Source of the DNA: an uncultured Elusimicrobiales bacterium
GTDB taxonomy: Bacteria; Elusimicrobiota; Elusimicrobia; Elusimicrobiales; Elusimicrobiaceae
Length of the DNA stretch: 42,588 nucleotides
Reading direction: 5' to 3'
Assembly (NCBI GenBank): GCA_944326765.1
Contig: CALVFE010000010.1
Location: forward strand, 1 to 42,588
Part shown: positions 25,735 to 33,808 of the stretch, piece after piece
Layout of the letters: each line of letters begins with the position of its first letter
Numbering within the stretch: the stretch's first letter is position 1
Notes under the pieces: generated by a model
Told to the model about the DNA's origin: nothing
Databases searched by the model: none
What the model saw: the letters and a program-made list of their open reading frames with translations, nothing else
Position numbers and translations under genes: made by a program

Positions 25735-25764
25735 TTGCTTTCCCCCGGAAGATATGTTTATAAT
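25735..25764 (+). promoter_or_regulatory. Promoter of gdhA
   Basis: TTGCTT (25735-25740) and a perfect TATAAT (25759-25764), 18 bases apart, lie about 30 bases before the gdhA start. The leader holds AAGGAG at 25783-25788. The region between the two divergent promoters is short, so the DtxR-type regulator could affect both. Confidence 0.65.
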
Positions 25765-25793
25765 GGGGGTAGCAGCACCCAAAAGGAGACGCT

Positions 25794-27143
25794 ATGGATA
25801 CGAACACTTATACCGAGCAGTTCCTGGCGGCGCTAACCAAAAGAGACCCCGCCCAAAAAGTATTTCACCAAGCCGTATTTGAAGTAGTCAGTACGTTAAA
25901 ACCCGTGCTGGAACAAAAACCTCTCTACCTCAAAGAACGCATTTTAGAGCGCATTGTAGAGCCGGAACGCACCATCATTTTCCGCGTACCTTGGCAGGAC
26001 GACAAAGGCGAAATTCACGTCAACCGCGGTTTTCGGGTACAATACAACAGCGCCTTAGGCCCGTATAAAGGCGGCATGCGTTTTCATGAAACGGTAACGC
26101 AAGACGTACTGAAATTTTTAGGTTTTGAACAAGTATTTAAAAACAGTTTGACTACGCTGCCGTTAGGCGGCGGCAAAGGCGGAAGCGATTTTGATACGCG
26201 CGGCAAGTCCGACAGTGAAGTCATGCGGTTTTGCCACTCGTTTATTAACGAACTCTATCACCACATCGGCTATCATACCGATATTCCGGCCGGCGACTTA
26301 GGCTGCGGCGCGCGCGAAATCGGATATATGTTTGGGCAATATAAAAAATTAACCAACGATTTTACCGGCGCCTTTACCGGCAAACGCCCCAATTGGGGCG
26401 GCAGTCTGCTGCGGCCGGAAGCCACCGGTTACGGAGTAGCCTATTTTGCCCAGAACATGTTGGCTACAAAAGGCGACAGTCTGCGCAAAAAAACCTGCAT
26501 CGTATCGGGTACCGGCAACGTGGGGATTTACGCTATGGAAAAACTGACGCAGCTGGGCGGAAAGGTGGTCGGCTTTATGGATTATGACGGCAGCATCTAC
26601 GATGAAAACGGCGTAGATGAAGAAAAATTGGCCTACTTGAAAGATTTGGTATTTGTCCGCCGCGGCAGTTTGCTGGAATATGACAAAAAATTCAAAGGAG
26701 CGCACTTCCGCCCTGGCAAAAAAACGTGGGACATTCCGTGCGACGTGGCCTGCCCCACCGCCTGTGAAAACGAACTGCACACGCCGGACGCAAAACTCCT
26801 GTTGGAAAACGGCTGCAAATGTATTTGCGAAGGTTCCAATATGCCCTGCACGCCGGGCGCCATCGAGGCGTTTCAGCAGGCGGGCATTCTCTATTCGCCG
26901 GGAAAAGCGTCTAATGCCGGCGGGGTGGCCGTTTCCGGACTGGAAATGACGCAAAACAGTATGCGCGTATATTGGACACGGGAAGAAGTCGATCAATATC
27001 TCCAGCGCATTATGAACAACATTCATCAAAGCTGCCTTTCCGCCGCGGAAGAATACGGCATGAAAGGCAATTATATGGCGGGGGCAAACATTGCAGGTTT
27101 CAAAAAAGTAGCCGACGCAATGATAGACCAAGGACTGGTGTAA
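25794..27143 (+). CDS. gdhA: Glutamate dehydrogenase (hexameric, GdhA type)
   Basis: A 449-residue enzyme of the approximately 450-residue hexameric class (usually NADP-linked; cofactor not proven). It interconverts glutamate with 2-oxoglutarate and ammonia. The substrate pocket is visible in NSALGPYKGGMRFH and LPLGGGKGGSDFD, with PAGDLGCGAREIGYM and RPEATGYG following. The Rossmann motif is VSGTGNVG, and the C terminus keeps SNAGGVAVSGLEM. It has its own promoter and an AAGGAG site. It converges with a dicarboxylate/amino-acid symporter, consistent with glutamate use as a nitrogen or energy source. Confidence 0.96.
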   Translation: MDTNTYTEQFLAALTKRDPAQKVFHQAVFEVVSTLKPVLEQKPLYLKERILERIVEPERTIIFRVPWQDDKGEIHVNRGFRVQYNSALGPYKGGMRFHETVTQDVLKFLGFEQVFKNSLTTLPLGGGKGGSDFDTRGKSDSEVMRFCHSFINELYHHIGYHTDIPAGDLGCGAREIGYMFGQYKKLTNDFTGAFTGKRPNWGGSLLRPEATGYGVAYFAQNMLATKGDSLRKKTCIVSGTGNVGIYAMEKLTQLGGKVVGFMDYDGSIYDENGVDEEKLAYLKDLVFVRRGSLLEYDKKFKGAHFRPGKKTWDIPCDVACPTACENELHTPDAKLLLENGCKCICEGSNMPCTPGAIEAFQQAGILYSPGKASNAGGVAVSGLEMTQNSMRVYWTREEVDQYLQRIMNNIHQSCLSAAEEYGMKGNYMAGANIAGFKKVADAMIDQGLV

Positions 27144-27157
27144 AATATATTTATCCA

Positions 27158-27193
27158 CAAAAAACGGAGAGGAACACCCTCTCCGTTTTTTTG
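27158..27193. terminator. Bidirectional terminator between gdhA and symporter gene
   Basis: AAAACGGAGAGG and CCTCTCCGTTTT form a long stem with A and T runs on either side, placed between two converging genes. Confidence 0.9.
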
Positions 27194-27204
27194 TTATCTA
27201 CTGT

Positions 27205-28455
27205 TTATCCAATCCGTATTCCCTGCGGGTTACCCGGTACGTCGGGCGCATGCACGACTGTCTGCGGGGCGCGGTGTGAATAAATTTTGTCCACAATTAC
27301 CGAAATGGCTCCGTCTCCGGTTACGTTACAGGCCGTACCGAAAGAATCCATCGCAATATAGAGGGCAATCATCAACCCCAATTCGGCTTCTCCGAAGCCC
27401 AGCATGCTTTGCAAAATTCCTAACGCCGCCATAATCGCTCCGCCCGGCACACCCGGCGCCGCGACCATGGTTACTCCTAACATGCAGATAAACCCGGCAA
27501 ACTGTGCAAACGGCATCGGAGTTCCGCTCATAAACAAAATGGCCAGCGCACAGGCCACGATCTTCATCGTACTGCCGGAAAGGTGAATGGTGGCGCACAA
27601 GGGCACCACAAAACCGGCCACTTCTTCGCGCACGCCCAATTTAACGGTTTGCTTGAGGGTTACCGGAATCGTAGCGGCGGAAGACTGCGTTCCTAAAGCC
27701 GTCATATATGAAACCAGCATGGTTTTTAACATCGGGAAGGGATTGCGGCGCGCCACAATACCGGCCGCCGTAAACTGCAAAATAAGCATTACCACCGTAA
27801 TCGCAAAAATCAACACAATGATTTTGGCAAATACCCCCAGTACCGCCACCACCTGTCCGGACACGGTCATATTCAAGAAAATGCCAAAAATATAGTAGGG
27901 CAGCAACGGAATAATCACGCGGGCAATTACACGGTCGATGATATCGCGGAAATCCCACATAATGCCTTTTAAACGGCTTCCCTGGATAACCGCCATTCCC
28001 AATCCCAGCGTAAAGGCCAGCACCAGGGCAGCCATCACGTCCATTAAAGGCGGCATGGCTACGGTGAAATAAGGTTTTAACTCTGCCGCCGCCGCGAACT
28101 GCGCATTTTTGGAAGCGACGTCCAACAAATAGGGAAAAGCAGCATTGGAAACGGCATAGCTGAAAAATCCGGAAGCTAACGTAAACCCATATGCCAAGGC
28201 CGTAGTAATAAATAACAGTCTGCCTGCACTGCGCCCCAGTTCCGCAATACCGGGAGCCACCAGCCCCACAATAAGCAACGGGATAATAAAGCTCAAAAAG
28301 TTTCCGAACAAGCCGTTAAAGGTAAGCGCCACGCGCACCAGCCACTCGGGGAAAAACAGCCCGCACACAATACCCAATGCTATCGCGCAGATAACACCCG
28401 GCAGCAGGCCCCATTTCAGTTTTAGATGTAATTTCCTTTTTCTCAGTTTAATCAT
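27205..28455 (-). CDS. Dicarboxylate/amino acid:cation symporter (DAACS family)
   Basis: A 416-residue membrane protein with a basic N terminus, about eight membrane helices and re-entrant loops of the GltPh/GltP fold. The first hairpin motif reads QSSAATIPVTL (SSSSATLP-like), the seventh helix has IHLSGSTMK in place of NMDGT, and the substrate helix has the family-type MDSFGTACNVTGDG. It would take up glutamate, aspartate or C4-dicarboxylates with Na+ or H+. The changed NMDGT motif makes exact substrate and coupling ion uncertain. The neighbour gdhA suggests glutamate. Confidence 0.88.
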   Translation of the reverse strand: MIKLRKRKLHLKLKWGLLPGVICAIALGIVCGLFFPEWLVRVALTFNGLFGNFLSFIIPLLIVGLVAPGIAELGRSAGRLLFITTALAYGFTLASGFFSYAVSNAAFPYLLDVASKNAQFAAAAELKPYFTVAMPPLMDVMAALVLAFTLGLGMAVIQGSRLKGIMWDFRDIIDRVIARVIIPLLPYYIFGIFLNMTVSGQVVAVLGVFAKIIVLIFAITVVMLILQFTAAGIVARRNPFPMLKTMLVSYMTALGTQSSAATIPVTLKQTVKLGVREEVAGFVVPLCATIHLSGSTMKIVACALAILFMSGTPMPFAQFAGFICMLGVTMVAAPGVPGGAIMAALGILQSMLGFGEAELGLMIALYIAMDSFGTACNVTGDGAISVIVDKIYSHRAPQTVVHAPDVPGNPQGIRIG

Positions 28456-28482
28456 AATACTCTCATTCGGGTCAACCTTTTT

Positions 28483-28488
28483 ATTATA
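28483..28488 (-). promoter_or_regulatory. Probable -10 box of the DAACS symporter gene
   Basis: TATAAT on the minus strand, 27 bases before the start codon, within the 155-base divergent gap shared with rnhA. No clear -35 box is seen. Confidence 0.45.
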
Positions 28489-28595
28489 CGAAATTGTTTC
28501 TTTAAAATTAGAAATTTTTATAAAAATTTGATCGTTTCCCGAACTTCAACTTGCTTTCTGCCCGACAGAGAGGCATTTTAAAGATATTTCCTTTT

Positions 28596-28604
28596 TGCTA
28601 CAAT
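28596..28604 (+). promoter_or_regulatory. Extended -10 promoter placing +1 at the rnhA ATG
   Basis: TGCTACAAT, preceded by a T run, ends six bases before ATG 28611. It is almost identical to the rnpB promoter 600 bases further on, and no ribosome site lies between box and ATG. This fits a leaderless mRNA. Confidence 0.6.
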
Positions 28605-28610
28605 ACTGTT

Positions 28611-29198
28611 ATGCAAGTGAAAATCAACATTGATGGCGGATCCCGCGGCAATCCCGGTCCGGGCGCGGCGGCGTATGTTATCTGCGATATGAACGGAAAA
28701 ATTTTGTCGCAGGAAGGGCATTTTATGCCGCATTGCACCAACAACCAGGCCGAATATACCGCACTCAAGCTGGCACTCGTTAAAGCCAACGAATTGGGAG
28801 CCACTGAGCTTTTTATCCAGTCTGACTCGCAGCTACTGGTCAAACAATTTTTAGGGGAATATAAGATAAAACACCCGGATTTAGCCGCCCGCATGAGGGT
28901 TATCCGCCGCTTGGCGGCCTCGTTTACAATTCATATAGAGCACGTTCTGCGCAGTTTTAATAAAGCGCCCGACGCCTTGGCCAATAAAGCGATGGACGCC
29001 AAAGAGTCTGTGGGTTTTAACCCGATTGTAACCCTGCCGGAAGACGAAGAACCAGCCGCTCCCCCCGCTTGCCGAACCAATATCGTCAATGGGGTGGAAG
29101 TAAAACCCGTAAAACGCCCGCAGAAACCACTCATTAAATCCGCCGCCGAAACGACTCCCGCCAAACCGCACCAACCGGATTTATTCGGTGAAAATTAA
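28611..29198 (+). CDS. rnhA: Ribonuclease HI family protein with clamp-motif-like C-terminal tail
   Basis: 195 residues from ATG 28611; an upstream in-frame ATG exists but lies before the promoter. The four catalytic acids of RNase H are present: D8 (IDGGSRGNPG), E48 (NNQAEYTAL), D72 (QSDSQLL) and D121 (KAPDALANKA). It degrades the RNA strand of RNA-DNA hybrids. After the catalytic domain (1-130), a linker of about 55 residues rich in Pro, Lys and Ala leads to the last residues QPDLFGEN. QPDLF (188-192) matches the bacterial sliding-clamp binding consensus QLxLF-type. The gene is followed directly by the RNase P RNA. Confidence 0.9.
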   Translation: MQVKINIDGGSRGNPGPGAAAYVICDMNGKILSQEGHFMPHCTNNQAEYTALKLALVKANELGATELFIQSDSQLLVKQFLGEYKIKHPDLAARMRVIRRLAASFTIHIEHVLRSFNKAPDALANKAMDAKESVGFNPIVTLPEDEEPAAPPACRTNIVNGVEVKPVKRPQKPLIKSAAETTPAKPHQPDLFGEN

Positions 29199-29205
29199 TC
29201 TTTTT

Positions 29206-29214
29206 TGCTAAAAT
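29206..29214 (+). promoter_or_regulatory. Extended -10 promoter of rnpB
   Basis: TGCTAAAAT ends six bases before the first base of the RNase P RNA (29221), whose 5' end is fixed by its P1 helix. It therefore calibrates the distance from -10 box to start site in this genome. Confidence 0.7.
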
Positions 29215-29220
29215 ATAGAA

Positions 29221-29553
29221 GGCAGCCTAGATAACCGCTCCCGGCCAATTCCGGCTTGGGGGAGGAACTTCCGGACTCCACAGGGCAGTACGCCGTTCGA
29301 AAGGGCGGGCTGGCGGGGACCAATCCCCGTCAGACGGAAAGTGCAACAGAAAAAACACCGCCCGCAAGGGTAAGGGTGAAATGGTGCGGTAAGAGCGCAC
29401 CGCGCGTTTAGCAATAAATGCGGCAAGGCAAACCCCGTACGGAGCAAGGCCAAACCGGTCCACACGCGGCCCGCGTTCGCGACCCAGTAGGCCGCTTAGA
29501 GTAATGGTTATCACAGCCCGCAAGGGCTGACAGAATCCGGGGTATGGGCTGCC
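29221..29553 (+). ncRNA. rnpB: RNase P RNA (bacterial type A)
   Basis: About 333 bases. The 5' GGCAGCC pairs with the 3' GGCTGCC to make helix P1. The conserved core elements are easy to read: GAGGAACTTCCGGACTCCA near the 5' end, GAAAGTGCAACAGAAA, GGTAAGAGCGCACCG, GGCAAACCCC and, near the 3' end, CAGAATCCGGGGTATGGG. It is the catalytic subunit of the enzyme that trims 5' leaders from pre-tRNAs. It sits directly behind rnhA with its own promoter and is followed by a strong terminator. Edges are taken from P1 and may shift by a base or two. Confidence 0.95.
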
Positions 29554-29562
29554 CTTTTTTGG

Positions 29563-29588
29563 CGCCGCGTATGAACGCGGCGTTTTTG
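29563..29588 (+). terminator. Terminator of rnpB
   Basis: CGCCGCGT-ATGA-ACGCGGCG followed by TTTTT, ten bases after the RNase P RNA. Confidence 0.9.
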
Positions 29589-29680
29589 ATTGCCCGATTC
29601 CGAAAGAACATACCCCCCTATATTTTTGCCCAAACAAAGAAGTATTGCTTGGCAACAACTCGAAATTTGCCCCTTCTATC

Positions 29681-29716
29681 AAAAAACCCCGCCTGCTGAC
29701 TGGCGGGGTGTTTTTT
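29681..29716. terminator. Terminator for the histidine kinase gene (both directions possible)
   Basis: AAACCCCGCC and GGCGGGGTGTTT form a stem with A and T runs on both sides. It lies just past the stop of the minus-strand kinase gene. The bases 29589-29680 between this hairpin and the rnpB terminator hold nothing I can recognise. Confidence 0.85.
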
Positions 29717-29728
29717 TCAAAAGACGCG

Positions 29729-30733
29729 TTACTCTTCCGGACGAACGGTTTTGGTTTCCACTTGCGGCTGCGAAGAATCTTCCTTCACTGCAGCGCCTCC
29801 CGCCGGAGTTTGCGGAATAGAAAACCAGAAAATAGATCCCTGTCCCAACCCGGCGCTTTCCACCCCGATTTCCCCGCCATGTGCATTAATAATTTCCTGA
29901 GCAATGGATAACCCCAGCCCCCAGCCTTGTTTTTTCAGGGTGCGGTCGTTATCGGATTGGTGAAATTTTTGGAAAATTTTATCTTTTTCCGAATGCAATA
30001 ATCCCGGTCCGTTATCCGTCACTTTAAATTTGACCATACCGTCTAAAACATAAAATCGGGCTTCTATACTGCCCCCCTGAGGGGAAAATTTAATAGCGTT
30101 TCCGATTAAATTATTGATTACCTGCGAAATACGGAAACGATCCGCCACTACCGTTACCTCGGCGGGATATTCACATTTTTGCAGGAAAATTCCTTTCTTT
30201 TGTGCATTTACCGCCTGCAAAGTAACGACGTCATTTAACAGAGCATTAAAGTTAAACGGCTGGGCGTCCATTTTAAAGCGGCCGGATTCTATCATCGAAA
30301 TATCCATCAAATCCGCCATAAGCATATTCATATTATCGGTAGCTTTTAAAATATTGTTTAAAGCGGTCTGATCGTTATTTCCGCCGCCTTGCGGATTATC
30401 CATCATCAGCACGGAAGTGAACCCCTGAATCGACGAAAGCGGTTGGCGCAAATCGTGCGCGACAATAGACATAAATTTGGCACGGATTTCATTGAGCCGG
30501 TTCAGTTCCTGATTAGACAGACGCAATTTTTCCACCATTCCTTCCAATACGTTTACCTTCCCGGAAAGCTGCATTTGCAAAGTGGCGATTTGCTGCTGAT
30601 AATTATGCTCAGCTTTCATAATAGTGCGTTTCATTTTTTTAAGCACGAATTTTTTAGTAATCCAATAGGTCAAGAGCGAAAGCGACGCCGCCACCAACAA
30701 CGAATATGAAACTAAAATTTGCCACAAGGTCAT
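29729..30733 (-). CDS. Orphan sensor histidine kinase
   Basis: A 334-residue kinase with one N-terminal transmembrane helix (about 5-24), a basic stretch and a coiled coil (about 35-85). The HisKA domain carries the phosphorylated His at residue 93 (IVAHDLRQPLSSIQ). The HATPase domain has N box QVINNLIGNAIKFS, G1 DNGPG, F box IFQKFHQ and G2 GWGLGLSIA. There is almost no extracytoplasmic part, so the signal is probably sensed in the membrane or cytoplasm. No response regulator gene is adjacent. A GGGAGGA ribosome site is present. It starts 13 bases after tsaC, so it may be transcribed with rsmI and tsaC. Confidence 0.92.
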   Translation of the reverse strand: MTLWQILVSYSLLVAASLSLLTYWITKKFVLKKMKRTIMKAEHNYQQQIATLQMQLSGKVNVLEGMVEKLRLSNQELNRLNEIRAKFMSIVAHDLRQPLSSIQGFTSVLMMDNPQGGGNNDQTALNNILKATDNMNMLMADLMDISMIESGRFKMDAQPFNFNALLNDVVTLQAVNAQKKGIFLQKCEYPAEVTVVADRFRISQVINNLIGNAIKFSPQGGSIEARFYVLDGMVKFKVTDNGPGLLHSEKDKIFQKFHQSDNDRTLKKQGWGLGLSIAQEIINAHGGEIGVESAGLGQGSIFWFSIPQTPAGGAAVKEDSSQPQVETKTVRPEE

Positions 30734-30746
30734 AACTGATCCTCCC

Positions 30747-31388
30747 TTATTTGGTTTGCAGCCGTTTCCCCAGTATTTGTTCCAATGCGGTGCGGGATAT
30801 GGCTCCTTCCCGCAGCAGCACAGGTTCCTTTCCGGTTAAATCTACCACGCTGGAAGCGGTGGGACTTAATGTTCCGCCCAGAAAAATAAAATCCACTTTG
30901 CCGTCAAACGTCTGCAAAATCGTCTGTTCGTCCGTTAACACGGGCTGCCCGTGCAAATTGGCGCTGGTACAGGCCAAAGGCGTCTGCATATTCGATAATA
31001 AATCCACTAAAAATTCATTTCCCGGTACGCGTATGCCCAACCCGGCAAAACCGCGGGTGAGCGGTTTTCCTTGTTCGGTAGGCGGCAACACGGCTGTTAA
31101 AGCACCCGGCCAATATGCCGCGGCCAGCTTTTCAGCCTCCGCAGAAAACGCCGCCACGCGGCGCGCCTGCTCCGTACAGCCGGTTAAAATTTGCAGCGGC
31201 GAATTAGTCGGCCGTTCCTTAAGACGGTAAATCTCGGCGATGGACGGCTCACAAAATGCCCCCGTACCGATTCCATACACCGTATCGGTAGGAAGTACGG
31301 CCACGGCGCCCTGTCCGATGGCACCTGCGGCCATCTGGATATACTCAGGCGTCATTTCAAATGTTTTGAAAATGAGAGTCCGGCGCAT
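30747..31388 (-). CDS. tsaC: L-threonylcarbamoyladenylate synthase (Sua5/YrdC/TsaC)
   Basis: About 213 residues from ATG 31388, chosen because AGGGGGA lies six bases upstream inside the end of rsmI. A further upstream ATG (31424) lacks a site, and the later ATG 31355 is possible. The YrdC-fold motifs PTDTVYGIG, RLKERPTNSPLQIL, WPGALTAVLP and TSANLHG are present. It makes threonylcarbamoyl-AMP for t6A37 of tRNAs. It has no Sua5 C-terminal domain, so it is the TsaC form. Its partners tsaB and tsaE are 8-9 kb away at 39361-40511. Confidence 0.93.
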   Translation of the reverse strand: MRRTLIFKTFEMTPEYIQMAAGAIGQGAVAVLPTDTVYGIGTGAFCEPSIAEIYRLKERPTNSPLQILTGCTEQARRVAAFSAEAEKLAAAYWPGALTAVLPPTEQGKPLTRGFAGLGIRVPGNEFLVDLLSNMQTPLACTSANLHGQPVLTDEQTILQTFDGKVDFIFLGGTLSPTASSVVDLTGKEPVLLREGAISRTALEQILGKRLQTK

Positions 31389-32076
31389 TTTCTTCCCCCT
31401 GTTCCGGTTCGCCCGGTCGGTCAATAATCATTACAAATTCGCCCTGTACTTTTGACTTCTTTCCCAACTCAGCAGCCAGCCCAGCGGCGGTTCCGCGCAG
31501 CCACTCCTCATATATTTTAGAAAGTTCCCGCGCCAAAATAACGGGCGTATTTTCCCCCAACGTTTGGGCAACAAGCTCCAGCATTTTAACCACCCGGTAG
31601 GGGGATTCGTAAAGCACTACCGGATTTTTCAATTCGTATGCCGCAGCGACTAATCTGGCGGCCTTGCCCGCTTTGCGCGGCAAAAACCCCAAAAAAGTAA
31701 ACGCTCCGCCCGTAATACCCGCTCCGGCCAACGCACAAGCTACCGCACTGGGGCCGGGCAGCGAAGAAACTTTTATCCCCGCCGCTACGGCTTCTTTTAC
31801 CAGTTTCCACCCCGGATCCGAAATACACGGCGTACCGCAGTCCGACACCAAGGCACAGTTTTCCCCGCTCTTAAGCGTCTCCAGACAGCGCGCCACGGAA
31901 CGGGCATCGTTTTCGTTATAACGGTACGTCGGTTTAGAAATACCAAAGTGCGATAATAAAATTTGCGTACGGCGCGTATCTTCACACAACACGGCATCGG
32001 CGGACTTGAGCGTTTCCAACGCGCGCAAAGTAATATCCTGCAAATTGCCGATTGGTGTAGGCACAATATAAAGCAT
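31357..32076 (-). CDS. rsmI: 16S rRNA (cytidine(1402)-2'-O)-methyltransferase
   Basis: About 239 residues from ATG 32076. This start gives the family N terminus MLYIVPTPIGNLQDITLRAL; the upstream extension runs into the promoter. It is a tetrapyrrole-methylase-fold protein with CEDTRRTQILL, SDCGTPCISDPG and LPGPSAVACAL. It methylates the ribose of C1402 in the decoding centre. It overlaps tsaC by 32 bases. A promoter-like pair lies so close to the ATG that the mRNA may have no leader. Confidence 0.95.
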   Translation of the reverse strand: MLYIVPTPIGNLQDITLRALETLKSADAVLCEDTRRTQILLSHFGISKPTYRYNENDARSVARCLETLKSGENCALVSDCGTPCISDPGWKLVKEAVAAGIKVSSLPGPSAVACALAGAGITGGAFTFLGFLPRKAGKAARLVAAAYELKNPVVLYESPYRVVKMLELVAQTLGENTPVILARELSKIYEEWLRGTAAGLAAELGKKSKVQGEFVMIIDRPGEPEQGEENAPDSHFQNI

Positions 32077-32084
32077 ATAGTAAG

Positions 32085-32112
32085 AGTATATAAAATAGCA
32101 ACGCAAAGACAA
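32085..32112 (-). promoter_or_regulatory. Promoter of rsmI
   Basis: On the minus strand TTGTCT (32112-32107) and TATACT (32090-32085) are 16 bases apart, and TATACT ends eight bases before the rsmI ATG. The expected start site is at or within two bases of the ATG. Confidence 0.5.
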
Positions 32113-32226
32113 CAGGAAATCTTTCTTAAAAGGATAAAATAAAAATGCAACGCAAACCGCGTTATTTAGTAAAATATATAATTGTCATTTTAACTTAATA
32201 AAAAGCAGAGGAAATACAAAAAAGCA

Positions 32227-33693
32227 ATGTCTAAAATTTTGTCCAAGATCAAACTCAACACATTTGCTATTATTCTTTCGATTGTGGCGATTGTCGCCGC
32301 GCTGACGTGGATTGTTCCCAGCGGGGCTTACGATAAAATGGACATTGACGGCCGGCAGGTCGTTGTCGCTGGCACCTATCACTCCGTTCCGGCCAATCCC
32401 CAAGGTTTATTTGACGTTTTAAAAGCCCCCATACAAGGTTTTTCCAACACGGCGGAAGTGATTGTATTTTTACTGGTAATTGGCGGAGTACTGGCTGTAG
32501 TGGAAAAAACAGGCGCGATTGCCGCCGGCATTCAGGCCGCCAGCGGTTTCTTTCAGCGCAAACCGCAACTTCGGTTCTTGTTTATTCCGTTGGGAATCAT
32601 TGTATTTTCTTTGTGCGGCGCCACTTTCGGCATGTGCGAAGAAGCCTTAATCTTTATTCCTATCTTTATTCCGCTGGCGCTCTCGCTGGGGTATGACTCC
32701 GCCCTCGGAACAGCCATTCCTTTTATCGGAGCAGGCGTAGGTTTCGCCGCGGCGTTTACCAATCCGTTTACCGTAGGCATTGCGCAAGGAATCGCCCAAG
32801 TACCGCTTTATTCCGGTATCGGATACCGATTTATTATCTGGATCATTTGTACGACCGTAGTCATCAGCTGGTTAAGCGTCTATGCGCGCAAAATACGCAA
32901 AGATCCCACCAAAAGTTTAACCTACGAATTTGATATCGAAAAACGCAAAGAATTAAAACTCAACAAAGAAGAAACCCGTATGACGCGCCGTCAAAAATGG
33001 GTATTGGTTGCCTTTGGGCTGGGTATGCTTACGCTGATTATGGGCGTATTAAAACCGCAGCTGTGCTCCATGATAAAAGGGATGTGGGGCATTGATCTAA
33101 TGGAAATGCTGGATTTGGAAGAAAGCGGTTGGTATATTACCGAAATAGCAGCTTTGTTTTTAGGGGTTGGTTTCTTGTGCGGTTTTTTGGGCAAGATGAG
33201 CATGCAGAAATTTACCGACGCGTTTTTTGACGGAGTGCGCGGCATGGCGGAAATCGCGATGCTTTTATGCTTTGCCCAAGCCATTGTGATTATTGCCAAC
33301 AACGGTCATATTTTGGACACAATGCTCAATTGGATGTCCTCCGCAATCAGCCGGCTGCACCCGGTATGCGCCTCTTGGGCGGCCATGATGCTGCAGACGG
33401 TTATTGATTTCTTCATTCCTTCCGGCTCGGGCAAAGCCGTATTGACCATGCCTATTTTGGCGCCGCTGGCCGACTTAATCGGTATTACGCGCCAGACGAT
33501 GGTACTCGCCTTCCAACTGGGCGGCAGCTGGATGAATATGGTTATTCCGACCGATCCGGTAACGATTGCCGCCATTGGGTTTGCGCGCATCGCTTATCCC
33601 AAATGGCTTAAATGGATGTTGCCTTTACTGATTGTGATGTACTTATTATCTTTCCTGCTGCTGATTCCGCCGTATTTGATGAAGTGGCAATAA
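32227..33693 (+). CDS. YfcC-family transporter (C4-dicarboxylate/basic amino acid type), copy 1
   Basis: A 488-residue integral membrane protein with about twelve helices. The YfcC/DcuC-like family wording is clear: TWIVPSGAYDK after the first helix, a glycine-rich VVEKTGAI segment, the re-entrant loop GMCEEALIFIPIFIPLA, TNPFTVGIAQ and the second-half loop FFIPSGSGKAVLTMPIL. Such proteins are predicted exchangers or importers of amino acids, peptides or dicarboxylates; the substrate is not known here. AGAGGA lies about 13 bases before the ATG, longer than usual. A close paralogue follows in tandem, separated by a terminator. Confidence 0.88.
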   Translation: MSKILSKIKLNTFAIILSIVAIVAALTWIVPSGAYDKMDIDGRQVVVAGTYHSVPANPQGLFDVLKAPIQGFSNTAEVIVFLLVIGGVLAVVEKTGAIAAGIQAASGFFQRKPQLRFLFIPLGIIVFSLCGATFGMCEEALIFIPIFIPLALSLGYDSALGTAIPFIGAGVGFAAAFTNPFTVGIAQGIAQVPLYSGIGYRFIIWIICTTVVISWLSVYARKIRKDPTKSLTYEFDIEKRKELKLNKEETRMTRRQKWVLVAFGLGMLTLIMGVLKPQLCSMIKGMWGIDLMEMLDLEESGWYITEIAALFLGVGFLCGFLGKMSMQKFTDAFFDGVRGMAEIAMLLCFAQAIVIIANNGHILDTMLNWMSSAISRLHPVCASWAAMMLQTVIDFFIPSGSGKAVLTMPILAPLADLIGITRQTMVLAFQLGGSWMNMVIPTDPVTIAAIGFARIAYPKWLKWMLPLLIVMYLLSFLLLIPPYLMKWQ

Positions 33694-33698
33694 TTTTT

Positions 33699-33754
33699 CG
33701 TCCCACCGCATTTTTGGGCAGCGACGCCCTTGTTTGAGCCGGTGGGACGTTTTT
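33699..33754 (+). terminator. Terminator between the two YfcC-family genes
   Basis: CGTCCCACCG and CGGTGGGACG form an outer ten-base-pair stem enclosing a smaller hairpin (GGGC/GCCC), followed by TTTTTA. The two transporter genes may thus be expressed at different levels. Confidence 0.8.
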
Positions 33755-33808
33755 ATGCATTCGTGCAAAACAAAAAATGCTGTAGAGAAAAGAGGAAAAC
33801 AAAATTAA

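Noticed and set aside
26349..27158. A 269-codon open frame antisense to gdhA
   Set aside because: A shadow of the GdhA codon pattern with no recognisable domain or start signal.
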